Assembly: GCF_002933345.1 (NCBI RefSeq)
Contig: NZ_PDKR01000005.1
Span: 1 to 64,000 of the forward strand
Source of the DNA: Candidatus Pantoea edessiphila
GTDB taxonomy: Bacteria; Pseudomonadota; Gammaproteobacteria; Enterobacterales; Enterobacteriaceae
Length of the DNA: 64,000 bases
Reading direction: 5' to 3'
A model generated the notes under the pieces. That model did not search any database. It was given only the letters and a program-made list of their open reading frames with translations, and was not told the origin of the DNA. This document shows positions 52,258 to 63,247 of the stretch, in pieces. The position numbers and the translations under genes were made by a program. Every line of letters begins with the position of its first letter. Position 1 is the stretch's first letter.

Positions 52258-53352
52258 ATGACTTATACAGTACTTGCGAGAAAATGGCGACCCAAAATTT
52301 TTTCTGACGTTGTTGGACAGGAACATGTTCTAATGGCATTAATGAATGGGTTGTCTTTAGGAAGAATTCATCATGCTTATCTTTTTTCAGGCATAAGAGG
52401 TGTTGGTAAAACAACTATTGCACGTATTTTAGCTATGTGTTTTAGTTGTAAAATTGGTATTACAGTAATTCCATGTGGTAAGTGCACTAATTGTTTAGAA
52501 ATTTTAAAAGGTAAATTTATAGATTTAATTGAAGTTGATGCTGCTTCTAGAACCAAAGTAGAAGATATGCGTGATTTACTTGATAACATTCAGTATGCAC
52601 CAGTAAATGGCAGATTTAAAATCTATTTAATAGATGAAATACATATGCTATCACGTCATAGTTTTAATGCTTTGTTAAAAAATTTAGAAGAACCTCCTTT
52701 GCATGTAAAATTTTTAATTGCTACTACTGATCCAGACAAGATTCCTGCAACTATATTATCACGTTGTATGAAACTGCATCTTAAAAAACTTGATGATATT
52801 CAGATTAGTAAGAAAATTAATTATATTTTACAAAAGGAAGGAATTTTTAGTGAATCAGGTACAATAGAGATAATATCTAGAGCAGCAGATGGGAGCATGA
52901 GAGATGCTTTAAGTCTCACTGATCAAGCTATTGCAATAGGTAATGGCCACATTACTAATGTTGGCATAAATTCAATGTTAGGTATCTCTAACAATGAATA
53001 TCCTTTATGCTTAATTGAAGCTTTAGTTGAAGGTGATGGTGAAAAAATTATGAATTTATTAGATATCATTTCATCTATAGGATGTGTAGATTGGGAAGTA
53101 TTGTTAATAGATATGTTACGTTTATTACATCGTGTTTTAATGATTCAACTAATACCTTCTTCATCAAATGAAGAAAAATATGACAATATTTCGCGTTTAA
53201 ATAAATTAGCAAAAACAGCATCTCCTAATGAATTACAACTTTATTACCAAATAATTTTAATGGGACGAAAAGACCTATTAATCGCTCCAAACTACCGTAT
53301 AGGAATTGATATAACATTATTACGTGCATTAGCATTTCGTTTTAAAAATTGA
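52258..53352 (+). CDS. dnaX: DNA polymerase III subunit gamma only (short DnaX)
   Basis: DnaX is the ATPase of the clamp loader. The 364-residue protein covers domains I-III: Walker A GIRGVGKT (45-52), zinc cysteines C64, C73, C76 and C79, Walker B LIDEIHML, sensor 1 TTDPDKIP with the SRC arginine finger, and the collar domain ending LLRALAFRFKN. E. coli tau has 643 residues and gamma 431. The linker with the A-rich frameshift site and the tau domains that bind DnaB and the polymerase alpha subunit are missing. No clear ribosome site precedes the ATG. Confidence 0.95.
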   Translation: MTYTVLARKWRPKIFSDVVGQEHVLMALMNGLSLGRIHHAYLFSGIRGVGKTTIARILAMCFSCKIGITVIPCGKCTNCLEILKGKFIDLIEVDAASRTKVEDMRDLLDNIQYAPVNGRFKIYLIDEIHMLSRHSFNALLKNLEEPPLHVKFLIATTDPDKIPATILSRCMKLHLKKLDDIQISKKINYILQKEGIFSESGTIEIISRAADGSMRDALSLTDQAIAIGNGHITNVGINSMLGISNNEYPLCLIEALVEGDGEKIMNLLDIISSIGCVDWEVLLIDMLRLLHRVLMIQLIPSSSNEEKYDNISRLNKLAKTASPNELQLYYQIILMGRKDLLIAPNYRIGIDITLLRALAFRFKN

Positions 53353-53588
53353 ATAGATTAAAATATTTTATTATCAATCCTATATTGAATATAAAATAAT
53401 ACATTGAACATTAAATAATACAAAAATGTAATAATTGCATAATTATGATTAAAATAAGTACTTCATATACTTAATAGATATTAAAATATATTTTAAGATG
53501 ATTAATTATTCTAAAAAAATTATAATTAAGTATTTAAAATAGCTTACATTAAATAAAAAATAAATTTATCTTTAATTGAGAGAATATT

Positions 53589-53918
53589 ATGTTTGGCAAA
53601 GGCGGATTAAGTAATTTAATGAAACAAGCTAAACAAATGCAAGACAAAATGGCTAAAGTTCAAAAAGAAATTGCAATATTAGAAGTAACTGGTGAATCAG
53701 GTGCAGGCTTGGTTAAAGTTACTATCAACGGTGTATATAACTGTAAACGAATAGAAATAGCTCAAAGCTTACTAGAAGATGATAAAGATATGTTAGGAGA
53801 TCTGATTGCAGCAGCATTCAATGATGCTGCACGTCGTATTAATGATATCCAAAAAGAAAAAATGGCTTCTTTATCTTTAGATATGGAAATACCATTAGGT
53901 TTTAAAATGCCTTTTTAA
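53589..53918 (+). CDS. ybaB: nucleoid-associated protein YbaB (EbfC)
   Basis: YbaB forms a dimer that binds DNA without strong sequence preference. The 109 residues equal E. coli in length: [21 protein letters not shown] at the start (split here by the family's helix), [16 protein letters not shown] and [20 protein letters not shown] at the end. TTGAGAG is the ribosome site. It lies 236 bases after dnaX. The recR gene that follows in E. coli is lost, in keeping with loss of recombination functions. Confidence 0.96.
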   Translation: MFGKGGLSNLMKQAKQMQDKMAKVQKEIAILEVTGESGAGLVKVTINGVYNCKRIEIAQSLLEDDKDMLGDLIAAAFNDAARRINDIQKEKMASLSLDMEIPLGFKMPF

Positions 53919-54100
53919 ATAAAAAAATTATTAATTAAAATAATGAATGATTAATAAAAAAGTAATATTTAATAATTATTATATTATCCTGATAATATAA
54001 TTAAATAAAAATTTATATTTTATATTATTAATAAATATATTAAAATAGTTTATTATGTAATAAAAAAATAAATTTTTATAAAACTGTCATTTATATTAGT

Positions 54101-54127
54101 AACTTATTTAATAAATAAGTTTTTATT
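54101..54127 (+). terminator. possible terminator between ybaB and htpG
   Basis: AACTTATT and AATAAGTT pair around TAATA, followed by TTTATTC. It is an all-but-two A/T stem, 183 bases after ybaB and before htpG. An A/T palindrome of this size can occur by chance in this sequence. Confidence 0.3.
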
Positions 54128-54208
54128 CTACGAGTTAGCTAGATGCTATCATTAAATATTATATTTTTTATTTCATTTGATATCAAGTTTATTGAGGTAT
54201 AAATTGCT

Positions 54209-56074
54209 ATGAAAGAAAAAGAAACTAGAGATTTTCAATCAGAGGTTAAACAACTTTTACATTTAATGATTCACTCCCTTTATTCTAATAAAGAAATTTT
54301 TTTAAGAGAACTGATATCCAATGCATCAGATGCAGCTGATAAATTACGTTTTCTTGCTTTATCTAATTCTAAATTATATGAAGATGATAGTGAATTACAT
54401 GTAAGAATTTCGATTAATAAAAATAATCGAACAATCAAGATTAATGATAATGGTATTGGAATGAGTCGTCAAGAAGTTATCGATAATATTGGCACTATTG
54501 CAAAATCTGGTACTAAATTATTTCTTGAATCAATTGATTCTAATAATTCCAAAGATAAACTTATTGGTCAATTTGGAGTAGGTTTTTATTCATCATTTAT
54601 TGTAGCAGATAAAGTTTCCATACGTAGTAGGGCAGCTGGTTTGCCTATAGATGAAGGAGTATTTTGGGAATCAACAGGCGAAGGTGAATATACTATTGCA
54701 AATGTTAGAAAATCAGAAAGAGGCACTGAAATAACATTACATCTACGTAAAGGAGAAAATGATTTTTTAGACATATGGAATATACGTAGAATTATTAGTA
54801 AATATTCTGATCATATTGCTTTATCAGTAGAAATTGAAACACAAAACAAAGAAAATAATACTACTGAATGGGAAAAGATAAATAAAGCAAAAGCATTATG
54901 GACTCGCAATAAATCTGAAATTAAAAATGAAGAATATAATGAATTTTACAAGCATATTACTCATGATTTTAAAGAACCATTAGCATGGAGTCATAATAAA
55001 GTAGAAGGTAAACAAGAATATATTAGTTTATTATATATTCCTTCACATGCACCTTTTGATATGTGGAATCGTGATCATAAAAGTGGAATTAAACTATATG
55101 TAAAACGTGTTTTTATAATGGATGATGCTAAACAATTTATACCTAATTATTTACGTTTCGTACGTGGCTTAATTGATTCTAGTGACCTTCCACTTAATAT
55201 ATCCAGAGAAATTTTACAAGATAGTAAAATCACAAAGAATTTATGTACAGCATTAACTAAACGTGTACTTCAAATGTTAGAAACATTAGCTAAAAATGAT
55301 AATGAGAAATATAAAATCTTTTGGAAAGAATTTGGTTTGGTTTTAAAAGAAGGTCCAGCTGAAGATAGTATTAATTACAAAAATATAGTTAAATTGCTAA
55401 GATTTACTTCAACAAAAAACAATACTAGTGAGCAAACAATTTCAGTAGAAGACTATATTAATCGAATGAAAGAAGGTCAAGATAAAATTTATTTTATTAC
55501 CTCTGATAGTTATACTGCAGCTAAAAGCAGCCCTAATTTAGAATTGTTTCATAAAAAAGATATAGAAGTTTTATTACTTTCAGATCGTATAGATGAATGG
55601 ATGATGAATAATTTAAATGAATTTGAAGGTAAAAAATTCCAATCTGTTAGTAAAGTAGATGATTCATTAAATAAATTATTAGATAAAGAAATTAAAGAAC
55701 AGAAAAAAATAGAAAAAACATTAGAACCATTTGTAAAAAGAGTGAAAGATTTGTTAGATAACAGAGTAAAAGAAGTTCGATTGACTCACCGTCTTACTAA
55801 TACTCCAGCAGTTGTTACGACTGATATAAATGAAATGACAACACAAATGGCAAAACTATTATCAGCAGCTGGAAAAGATTTACCAGATGTTAAGTATATT
55901 TTTGAAATAAATCCGAACCATCCAATGGTAAAACGAATATCAGATATTAAAAATGATATTGATTTTAATGAATGGATTGAATTATTGTTAGAACAATCTC
56001 TTTTAGCAGAATGTGGTACTTTAGAAGATCCTAATAAATTTATTATTAGAATGAATAAATTATTAATGATATAA
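54209..56074 (+). CDS. htpG: chaperone protein HtpG (Hsp90)
   Basis: HtpG is the bacterial Hsp90. The 621 residues (E. coli 624) contain the N-terminal GHKL ATP site with [23 protein letters not shown] and GQFGVGFYS, the middle domain with the catalytic arginine in NISREILQ, and the C-terminal dimer domain. The ATG follows a weak TTGAGG site. I looked for a heat-shock promoter like that of lon in the 290 bases upstream and found none, so control may differ from E. coli. Confidence 0.98.
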   Translation: MKEKETRDFQSEVKQLLHLMIHSLYSNKEIFLRELISNASDAADKLRFLALSNSKLYEDDSELHVRISINKNNRTIKINDNGIGMSRQEVIDNIGTIAKSGTKLFLESIDSNNSKDKLIGQFGVGFYSSFIVADKVSIRSRAAGLPIDEGVFWESTGEGEYTIANVRKSERGTEITLHLRKGENDFLDIWNIRRIISKYSDHIALSVEIETQNKENNTTEWEKINKAKALWTRNKSEIKNEEYNEFYKHITHDFKEPLAWSHNKVEGKQEYISLLYIPSHAPFDMWNRDHKSGIKLYVKRVFIMDDAKQFIPNYLRFVRGLIDSSDLPLNISREILQDSKITKNLCTALTKRVLQMLETLAKNDNEKYKIFWKEFGLVLKEGPAEDSINYKNIVKLLRFTSTKNNTSEQTISVEDYINRMKEGQDKIYFITSDSYTAAKSSPNLELFHKKDIEVLLLSDRIDEWMMNNLNEFEGKKFQSVSKVDDSLNKLLDKEIKEQKKIEKTLEPFVKRVKDLLDNRVKEVRLTHRLTNTPAVVTTDINEMTTQMAKLLSAAGKDLPDVKYIFEINPNHPMVKRISDIKNDIDFNEWIELLLEQSLLAECGTLEDPNKFIIRMNKLLMI

Positions 56075-56241
56075 AATTTAATTAAATTCATTATTTTTTA
56101 ATAAAATAAATAACAATGACTAGTATTCGTTATAAATGATAATAATAGTAAGAGGTATTGTTTTTGCTATAATAATGGGCATAGTATAATTTATAATATA
56201 TTATTAAATAAATTATATCTATACTCAAGGAGATTTTTGTG

Positions 56242-56886
56242 ATGCGTATCGTTTTGCTCGGACCTCCGGGTACAGGTAAAGGTACTCAAGCTCAATTCAT
56301 CATAGAAAAATACGGTATTCCTCAAATCTCTACAGGAGATATGTTACGTAATCTAATAAATAAAAATACAGAAATTGGTAAATCAACAAAAACTATAATG
56401 GATCAAGGAAAGTTAATTACAGATGAAATAATTATTTCATTAGTAAATGATCGAATTTGTCATAAAGACTGTAAAAATGGTTTTTTATTAGACGGTTTTC
56501 CTAGAACCATTTGTCAAGCAAATGCTATGAAAAAAATAGGTATAAAAATAGATAATGTTTTGGAATTTATTGTTCCTAATGAATTAATAATGAAACGTAT
56601 AATAGGTCGCAGGATACACATACCATCAGGTCGAGTTTATCATGTATTATTTAATCCTCCTAAATTAGAAAACAAAGATGATATAACTGGTGAAAAATTA
56701 GATATTCGTAAAGATGATCAAGCAAATGTACTCCTCGATAGACTTAAAGAATATCATCGAATTACAGCTCCATTGATCAAATATTATAAAAACGAAGCTA
56801 AATTAGGTAATGTTGTTTATTCTAAAATAGATGGCTCTAAAAAAGTATCTGAAGTAAGCTCACAAGTAATTAAAATTCTTGGATAG
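56242..56886 (+). CDS. adk: adenylate kinase
   Basis: Adk equilibrates ATP plus AMP with two ADP. From ATG 56242 it has 214 residues, as in E. coli. A GTG directly before would add one residue, but AAGGAG at 56227-56232 suits the ATG. Visible are the P-loop GPPGTGKGT (7-15), GDMLR, the GFPRT AMP-binding motif and the lid region starting [13 protein letters not shown]. The long lid without zinc cysteines is the usual Gram-negative form. Confidence 0.98.
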   Translation: MRIVLLGPPGTGKGTQAQFIIEKYGIPQISTGDMLRNLINKNTEIGKSTKTIMDQGKLITDEIIISLVNDRICHKDCKNGFLLDGFPRTICQANAMKKIGIKIDNVLEFIVPNELIMKRIIGRRIHIPSGRVYHVLFNPPKLENKDDITGEKLDIRKDDQANVLLDRLKEYHRITAPLIKYYKNEAKLGNVVYSKIDGSKKVSEVSSQVIKILG

Positions 56887-56974
56887 TAAAAATATTAGTA
56901 TTAAAAATACAAAAATATTATAGTTATAATATTATTTTTTTAAATAAGCTTGTATAAACTATCGAGGAATAATT

Positions 56975-57934
56975 ATGAGTAAAATTAATCCTGGTGTACT
57001 ATTAGTTAATCTAGGTACTCCCGATTGTCCTACTAGATCAGCAATTAGGCGTTATTTAAGACAGTTTTTAAGTGATAAGCGCGTTATCAATATACCGTAT
57101 TTAATTTGGTGGCCAATTCTTAATGGTATTATTTTACCATTAAGATCTATATACTTATCAAAAATGTATATTTCCATATGGAGAAATGAAGGATCTCCTC
57201 TACTTATAAATACTAAACATCAAAGAGATGCATTAGAATTGGCTTTAAATATACCAGTAGAAATTGGAATGAATTACGGCAATCCTAGTATAAAAAATTC
57301 AGTATACAAATTAATAAAAAAAGGCATAAATAGACTAATTGTACTGCCTTTATATCCACAATTTTCTTCTGCAACAGTAGCTGCAGTATGGGATAATTTA
57401 AGCAAAGTATTTAAAAATTATAAATCGTTGCCTGATATATGTTTTATTAGAGATTATGCAGATCATCCAGCCTATATAAATGCACTTAAAATTTGCGTTG
57501 AACGTTCTTTTAAACAACATGGTAAACCAGATATATTAGTTGTTTCTTATCATGGAATTCCACAACGATTAGTTGCGGAAGGGGATGATTATCATCAACG
57601 TTGTTTAGACACTACTAATGCATTAATTAAAGAACTTGGATTGACTAATAAACAGTTTATAATAACTTTTCAATCACGTTTTGGATATGAACCTTGGTTA
57701 ACTCCGTATACTGATAAAACTATACAAAGTCTACCTTCTAAAGGAATTAAATATATCCAAGTAATTAGCCCTGGTTTTTCTTCTGATTGTTTAGAAACGC
57801 TAGAAGAGTTAGATAGTCGTAATAGAAATTTTTTTATGAATTCTGGAGGAGAGAGGTTTGAATATATTCCTGCTCTAAATGCAGAAAGTGCTCATATTGA
57901 TATGATGTGTCAATTAGTAAATCAATTTTTATAA
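56975..57934 (+). CDS. hemH: ferrochelatase
   Basis: HemH inserts iron into protoporphyrin IX to make protoheme, needed by the cytochrome bo3 encoded nearby. It has 319 residues (E. coli 320), GVLLVNLGTPD at the start, catalytic H193 in VSYHGIP, and the conserved glutamate in SDCLETLEE. The last six bases overlap the end of ybaL on the other strand. Its ribosome site is GAGGA. Confidence 0.97.
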   Translation: MSKINPGVLLVNLGTPDCPTRSAIRRYLRQFLSDKRVINIPYLIWWPILNGIILPLRSIYLSKMYISIWRNEGSPLLINTKHQRDALELALNIPVEIGMNYGNPSIKNSVYKLIKKGINRLIVLPLYPQFSSATVAAVWDNLSKVFKNYKSLPDICFIRDYADHPAYINALKICVERSFKQHGKPDILVVSYHGIPQRLVAEGDDYHQRCLDTTNALIKELGLTNKQFIITFQSRFGYEPWLTPYTDKTIQSLPSKGIKYIQVISPGFSSDCLETLEELDSRNRNFFMNSGGERFEYIPALNAESAHIDMMCQLVNQFL

Positions 57935-59617
57935 ATTCGTTGGCAATGATGTATTATCTTTTTCAAAAGTATTTTTAAGAGTTCTTAATATACTGTTAGC
58001 AATTTCACGCTCACCCATGACCACTTTATTAGCACCTCGTGCCATAATATAATTTACCTCATCATCATAATGAGCTCTTGCAATAATTTCAATATTTTGA
58101 TTTTTTTCTCTTACTGTGTTAACAACTTCCCCTGCTTCATATCCATTTGGAATGGTGAGTAATAACCAACGTGCATAATCTAAATTAGTCAAGTTAATAA
58201 TATCTTCATGAGTAGCGTTTCCAAGAACAGCATTAATATTTTTTTTTCTTAATTCTTCAACCATTGGTCCAGAATTTTCAACAACCACTAATGGTATACC
58301 TATCTCATTTAATTTTTTTCCTACTATACTTCCAACACGACCATAGCCTATAATTACTGCATGGTTAGTAATATTTACTGGGATTTGTTGTTTTTTTTCT
58401 TCTTTTTCTTTAAAATTTTGTTTTTGTATATCTGCAGTTTTGGCTAAATAACGTTCTACTAAAGAAAATAATATTGGATTTATTATTATTGAAAGAATAG
58501 CTGCAGCTAAAACCAAACTACGTACTTCATTATTTAGTAATCCTAAAGCAATACCTAATCCAGTTAGAATAAATGCAAATTCACCAATCTGTGCTAAGCT
58601 AACTGAAATTGTTAAAGCAGTTCGACGTGAATGTCCTAATAATATAACTAAAGTCCAAGCTACTATTGATTTTCCAACAATAATAATGATTAATGATCCT
58701 AATACTGCCATAGGTTGTTTAATCAAAATCATTGGATCAAATAACATTCCTACAGAAACAAAAAACAATACAGCAAATGCATCTCTTAAAGGAAGAGTAT
58801 CATGAGCTGCACGATGACTTAATTCAGATTCATTTAATGCCATTCCAGCAAAAAAAGCACCAAGAGCAAAAGAAACTTTAAAAAATTTTACAGCACCAAA
58901 TGCAATACCTAGTGCCAATGCTAAAACTGCTAAAGTAAATAATTCACGTGAACCTGTAGCAGCACTTTTAGCAAGTATCCAAGGTATAGCTCGACGACCT
59001 ACGATCATCATTAATGCCATAAAGGTAATAACCTTGCTTGCTGTTAATAAAAAATCTATTAACAACATATTAAAATTTGTATTACCTTTTCTTAATATAC
59101 TAGCTATAGTTGGCAACAAGACTAGTGCAAGTACCATTACTATATCTTCGACAATTAACCAACCTATAGCAATTTGACAACGTTGACTGTTAATTAATTT
59201 TTTTTCTTCTAATGCACGCATAAGTACTACTGTACTTGCTGTTGATAAAGATAGACCAAAAACTAAACCAGTTGACCATGACCAACCTATCATCCATGAT
59301 AAACCCATTCCTAATAAGGTTGCCATAGTAATTTGAGCAATAGCTCCAGGAATTGCTATATCTTTTACTGATAGTAAATCTACTAAAGAGAAATGCAAAC
59401 CAATACCAAACATAAGTAGAATTACACCTAATTCTGCTAATTCAGGTATTAGATTAATATCTGCAACAAATCCTGGAGTAAAAGGACCAGCTAAAACACC
59501 TGCAGCTAAATAACCTACTAAAGGAGAAATTCTTAAACGATTTGCTAGCATTCCAAAAATAAAAGATAAAATAAATGCACCGACAATAGTATTAATTAAT
59601 GGTGTTGGATGATGCAT
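57929..59617 (-). CDS. ybaL: YbaL, cation:proton antiporter-2 family transporter with RCK domain
   Basis: YbaL resembles the glutathione-gated KefB/KefC potassium efflux systems. The 562 residues (E. coli 558) hold about twelve membrane spans (1-385) typical of CPA2 antiporters, then an RCK/TrkA-N nucleotide-binding domain with AVIIGYGRVGSIVG (about 417-430). The substrate is not proven. It ends inside hemH by six bases, a convergent overlap. E. coli order is kept, minus aes and gsk. Confidence 0.94.
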   Translation of the reverse strand: MHHPTPLINTIVGAFILSFIFGMLANRLRISPLVGYLAAGVLAGPFTPGFVADINLIPELAELGVILLMFGIGLHFSLVDLLSVKDIAIPGAIAQITMATLLGMGLSWMIGWSWSTGLVFGLSLSTASTVVLMRALEEKKLINSQRCQIAIGWLIVEDIVMVLALVLLPTIASILRKGNTNFNMLLIDFLLTASKVITFMALMMIVGRRAIPWILAKSAATGSRELFTLAVLALALGIAFGAVKFFKVSFALGAFFAGMALNESELSHRAAHDTLPLRDAFAVLFFVSVGMLFDPMILIKQPMAVLGSLIIIIVGKSIVAWTLVILLGHSRRTALTISVSLAQIGEFAFILTGLGIALGLLNNEVRSLVLAAAILSIIINPILFSLVERYLAKTADIQKQNFKEKEEKKQQIPVNITNHAVIIGYGRVGSIVGKKLNEIGIPLVVVENSGPMVEELRKKNINAVLGNATHEDIINLTNLDYARWLLLTIPNGYEAGEVVNTVREKNQNIEIIARAHYDDEVNYIMARGANKVVMGEREIANSILRTLKNTFEKDNTSLPTNL

Positions 59618-60441
59618 ATTTATTTCCTCTATATAAATTTATTTTGCTATAAGATTTAATCTTAATACATTAGCAGCATGAGTGATATTAGATTAATTAT
59701 TTTTTAAATTATTAAATTTAATTTATTATAATATTTAAGAACTAGTCTAATTGATATATTTATTTTATAAAATTAAATAAGAGGCAACAATTTTAAAAAA
59801 AGTTAAATAATAGTTATTTTTTTAAAGTATCAAGAATAAAGAAGTTAAAATATATTACCTAATTTAAAATTAATATAGATTTTTAAACAATTATGTAAAC
59901 AAAATTAATAAACATAATTATTTAATAATTAATAAATAATTTTATCTAAAAAAATAATATTTTTATTTTAACAAATTTTAATTTAATTTTAATAAACGCA
60001 TTAATTTCAAACACATTAATTCTTTAAAATATTAAGCATAATCTTTATTTAAGATTAAAGTAAAAATAGCTAGTACATTTAAAATGTTAATGAAATAAAA
60101 CCTAAAATACTAATTAAGTATTTAAAATATATTTTATTGAAACTATTTTTTATTTTTGTTTAACTTTTTAAGTTAAAGATATTTTATCTATCTTATTTTA
60201 GTAGTTACTAATTAACTATTATTATATTATAATCAATAAAAAATTATAGGATTACTAATTAATAAATTATATAAAAATTTGTTTATTTTTAGTGTTTTAA
60301 TAGTATATAAGTATAAAAAAAGATACATAATTGTAAATTAAATATTTAATTATTGTTTACTAATAGTTAATATTATGTAATACAACTTAAATATAAACGA
60401 TTATACTTATTTAAACAAGTATCCAATATTATTTTAAGAAT
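59618..60441. other. long intergenic region ybaL-hpxK, edge of the collinear block
   Basis: These 824 bases mark the end of collinearity with the E. coli proC-ybaL region (fsr, ushA and ybaK would follow there) and the start of the ureide cluster. No coding remnant or strong hairpin is readable. The ybaL promoter is at its left end. Confidence 0.5.
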
Positions 60442-61713
60442 TTATATTTTATTAATAATTTTATTAACTGCATATGAATAAGCTTGTAAGGATATAATTA
60501 AATCATCTAGATTTATTGATTCTTTAGGGTTATGACTAATACCTAAATGATTGCGTATAAATAACATACCAATTGGCCAACATTCTGCAATAGCAATTGC
60601 ATCATGACCTGCTCCACTTGGTAATAACAAGCATCTTCCTTGTAATTCTTGTATTGAATTAAATAAAATTTTTTGTAATTTAATGTCACATACTGTTGCA
60701 GAAGTTCTATAATATTCTTTAAATTCAAAAGATAATTTTCTATTATTAGCAATAATGTTAGCTTCTTTTAGTAAAGTAGTAGATAAAGATTCTAACAAAC
60801 TGTCTTTAGGACCTCTTATATCTAATGAAAAATCTACTTCTCCAGGAATTACATTGGTTGCTCCAGGTTTGCAATTTAAAAAACCAACTGTAGCTACTAA
60901 TTGGGGATGTTTTTTGCAAGTATTGTGTTCGACGAATGTCATCCATTCAGCAAAAGCAACTAAAGCATCTTTACGATAGTACATCGGAACGGTACCAGCA
61001 TGTCCAGACTGTCCAATAAATCTGCAATTAAAACGGCGTGCACCATGAATAGTTGTTACAACACCTAGTGGTAGGTTTTCATTATCTAAACAAGGACCTT
61101 GTTCTATATGAAATTCGATATAAGCCACAATATCTTTTATATTTCTAGAAGCATCTTTAATTTTCCTGATATCAAGTCCAAAGTTAGTCATAGCTTCACT
61201 TATAGTAATTCCATCCTTATCAGTATATAATAACCATTCTTTTTTCCAAGTTCCAGTTAAGCCTCGACTGCCAAGAAGTGTTATTCCAAATCTAGTACCT
61301 TCCTCATCACCAAATCCTATAACTTCAATGGCTAATTTTAATCTTGTTTGGTTTTTATTCAACCAATATACTATCTCAATAGCAGTTAAGACCCCTAATA
61401 TACCATCATAACGACCAGCATTCCTTACTGTATCTAAATGGGAACCTAAAACAATTGCAGGAGAATTAATATACTTTGATTCATAGCGACCGCAAATATT
61501 ACCCACTTCATCCTGTCTGACTATCATACCTGCTTTTTTCATCCAATTTCCTACTAATTCATTAACTAATGAATGCTCTGGAGATAAATATAGACGTGTT
61601 ATTCCAATTTTCATACATGTTATTTTAGCTAATTTATTACAACGAAACATAACACGTTTAGCAGATATTATTGCTTCATCAATTCCTATCATTTTGTTTT
61701 TTAATGTCATAAT
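60442..61713 (-). CDS. hpxK: allantoate amidohydrolase-type metallo-amidase (HpxK/AllC family)
   Basis: The protein belongs to the M20-like amidase family of allantoate amidohydrolase, ureidoglycolate hydrolase and N-carbamoyl amidases. From ATG 61713 it has 423 residues. Metal ligands are seen as H91 (GSHLDTV), D102 (GRYDGILG), E137 (DEEGTRF), H201 (FHIEQGP) and the histidine of SGAGHDA near the end. Next to hpxJ, the likely reaction is allantoate to ureidoglycine, ammonia and CO2. ATG 61713 has GGAA upstream and overlaps hpxJ by 35 bases; ATG 61695 is an alternative. Substrate is inferred from context. Confidence 0.85.
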   Translation of the reverse strand: MMTLKNKMIGIDEAIISAKRVMFRCNKLAKITCMKIGITRLYLSPEHSLVNELVGNWMKKAGMIVRQDEVGNICGRYESKYINSPAIVLGSHLDTVRNAGRYDGILGVLTAIEIVYWLNKNQTRLKLAIEVIGFGDEEGTRFGITLLGSRGLTGTWKKEWLLYTDKDGITISEAMTNFGLDIRKIKDASRNIKDIVAYIEFHIEQGPCLDNENLPLGVVTTIHGARRFNCRFIGQSGHAGTVPMYYRKDALVAFAEWMTFVEHNTCKKHPQLVATVGFLNCKPGATNVIPGEVDFSLDIRGPKDSLLESLSTTLLKEANIIANNRKLSFEFKEYYRTSATVCDIKLQKILFNSIQELQGRCLLLPSGAGHDAIAIAECWPIGMLFIRNHLGISHNPKESINLDDLIISLQAYSYAVNKIINKI

Positions 61714-62929
61714 AGTTCCATGCAGCTTGTAATGCAGCTCCCTGTACTGTAATATATCCAAGATGGTTTAAAACTGCATCTAATGCAGAAAGAGTTTGCA
61801 TTACACAGTCTTTACGAGCATTATAACCCATTGTACCAATGCGCCAAATTTTACCATCTAATGGACCAAAAGAAGTGCCTATTTCAATTGAGAAATCTTC
61901 TAGCATCAACCTTCTTACTTGATTGCCATTAATATTTGATGGAATGATCACCCCTAGAATATTATTCATTTTATATTTTGTATTGCCAAAAATTTCAAGC
62001 CCCATGCCTTTTATCCCTTGCAATATAGCTTCACCATGTATTTTATGACGATAAATATTTTCTTCTAATCCATCTTGTAAAATAATACGTGCACATTCTC
62101 TAGCTCCATAAAGTGCAGTAGTAGCTTCAGTATGATGATTAAGACGTTCTGGACCCCAATAATCCATGATCATTCCAAGATCAAAGTAATTAGAATATAT
62201 CATTTCATTACAACCATTTTTATGTAATTGAGTACGAATACCTTCTTCTATACATTTACGTTTTCTAATTACTCCTTCTATTTTAGGACTTAAAGTAATA
62301 GGTGAGGTACCTGAAGGTCCTCCAAGACATTTTTGCATTCCAGCAGATACAGCATCCAACCCCCATTTATCTGTTTCTAATATATTACCACCTAATGATG
62401 CAGTAGCATCAGTATAAAACAATACATTATATTTTTTACATATAATACCTAGTTCTTTTAGAGGTTGTAACATGGTAGTTGATGTATCGCCATGTACTGT
62501 AAGTAATAATTTTGGTTTTATTTTTTTTATAGCATCTTCTACTCTATCAGGGGTTACAATTTCTCCCCATGGTACTATTATACTATAAACTTTTGCATGA
62601 CAGCGACGTGCAATCTCACATAATAAATAACCAAATCTTCCAAAAACTAAAACTAATACTTTATCATTAGGATGGATTACAGATACTAATATAGATTCAA
62701 TACCCGCTCGAGAAGTTCCATTTATTAATAAAGTCCAATTATTTCTTGTTCGAAATAAACTACGATAAAGTATCATGATTTCATTCATATAATGATTCAT
62801 AGCAGGATCATATTGACCTATCAATTGACTTGACATAGCGTGTAGAATACGAGGATCGACATTAATAGGTCCTGGTCCCATAAGTAAACGTTGTGGTAAA
62901 TTAATTTGCTTATATTTTATAATATCCAT
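61679..62929 (-). CDS. hpxJ: (S)-ureidoglycine-glyoxylate aminotransferase (HpxJ/PucG type)
   Basis: This class V PLP aminotransferase has 416 residues. It shows LLMGPGPINVDPRIL (15-29), NGTSRAGIES (70-79), D174 in YTDATASLGG, and the PLP lysine K200 in SAGMQKCLGGPSG. The overall pattern is that of PucG/HpxJ rather than of phosphoserine or serine-pyruvate enzymes. The reaction would pass the amino group of ureidoglycine to glyoxylate, giving glycine and oxalurate. The final bases overlap hpxK, indicating one transcript. The start is preceded by CAGGGAA. Confidence 0.85.
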   Translation of the reverse strand: MDIIKYKQINLPQRLLMGPGPINVDPRILHAMSSQLIGQYDPAMNHYMNEIMILYRSLFRTRNNWTLLINGTSRAGIESILVSVIHPNDKVLVLVFGRFGYLLCEIARRCHAKVYSIIVPWGEIVTPDRVEDAIKKIKPKLLLTVHGDTSTTMLQPLKELGIICKKYNVLFYTDATASLGGNILETDKWGLDAVSAGMQKCLGGPSGTSPITLSPKIEGVIRKRKCIEEGIRTQLHKNGCNEMIYSNYFDLGMIMDYWGPERLNHHTEATTALYGARECARIILQDGLEENIYRHKIHGEAILQGIKGMGLEIFGNTKYKMNNILGVIIPSNINGNQVRRLMLEDFSIEIGTSFGPLDGKIWRIGTMGYNARKDCVMQTLSALDAVLNHLGYITVQGAALQAAWNYYDIKKQNDRN

Positions 62930-63247
62930 TTCTTAGTTCCCTGTTAAATAATTATTAATTAATATAAAGAAAGTAAATGTTATCTTTAACAAAGATAATA
63001 TAATAAATTATTTTAATAATGTTCTTAATGTGTTTTTTAATTTACTATGTATTATGATCAAAAATAAATTTTTACTATGAGAAATATTAAATTAATATAA
63101 ATTTATGTTTTATAAACAACAAATATTAAATATTTTAATTTATTCTAATAATTAATTATTATGAATATCAAATTATTTATAATAAATAATAATTTTATAT
63201 TTGTTTATAATATACAATATTTATAATAATTTTAATTTAAAAAAACA
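62930..63247. promoter_or_regulatory. divergent intergenic region hpxJ / hpxW-like with palindrome
   Basis: The 318 bases must carry promoters for both directions. A perfect interrupted palindrome, TTATCTTT, AAC, AAAGATAA (62980-62998), lies 51 bases before the hpxJ start. It could be an operator or a leader hairpin. Otherwise the sequence is plain A/T. Confidence 0.4.

Noticed and set aside
53919..54208. Heat-shock promoter before htpG
   Set aside because: No CCCCAT-like -10 element or CTTGAA-like -35 element occurs at suitable spacing.
60543..60979. Short frames on both strands inside hpxK
   Set aside because: They overlap conserved active-site sequence of hpxK and match no family.
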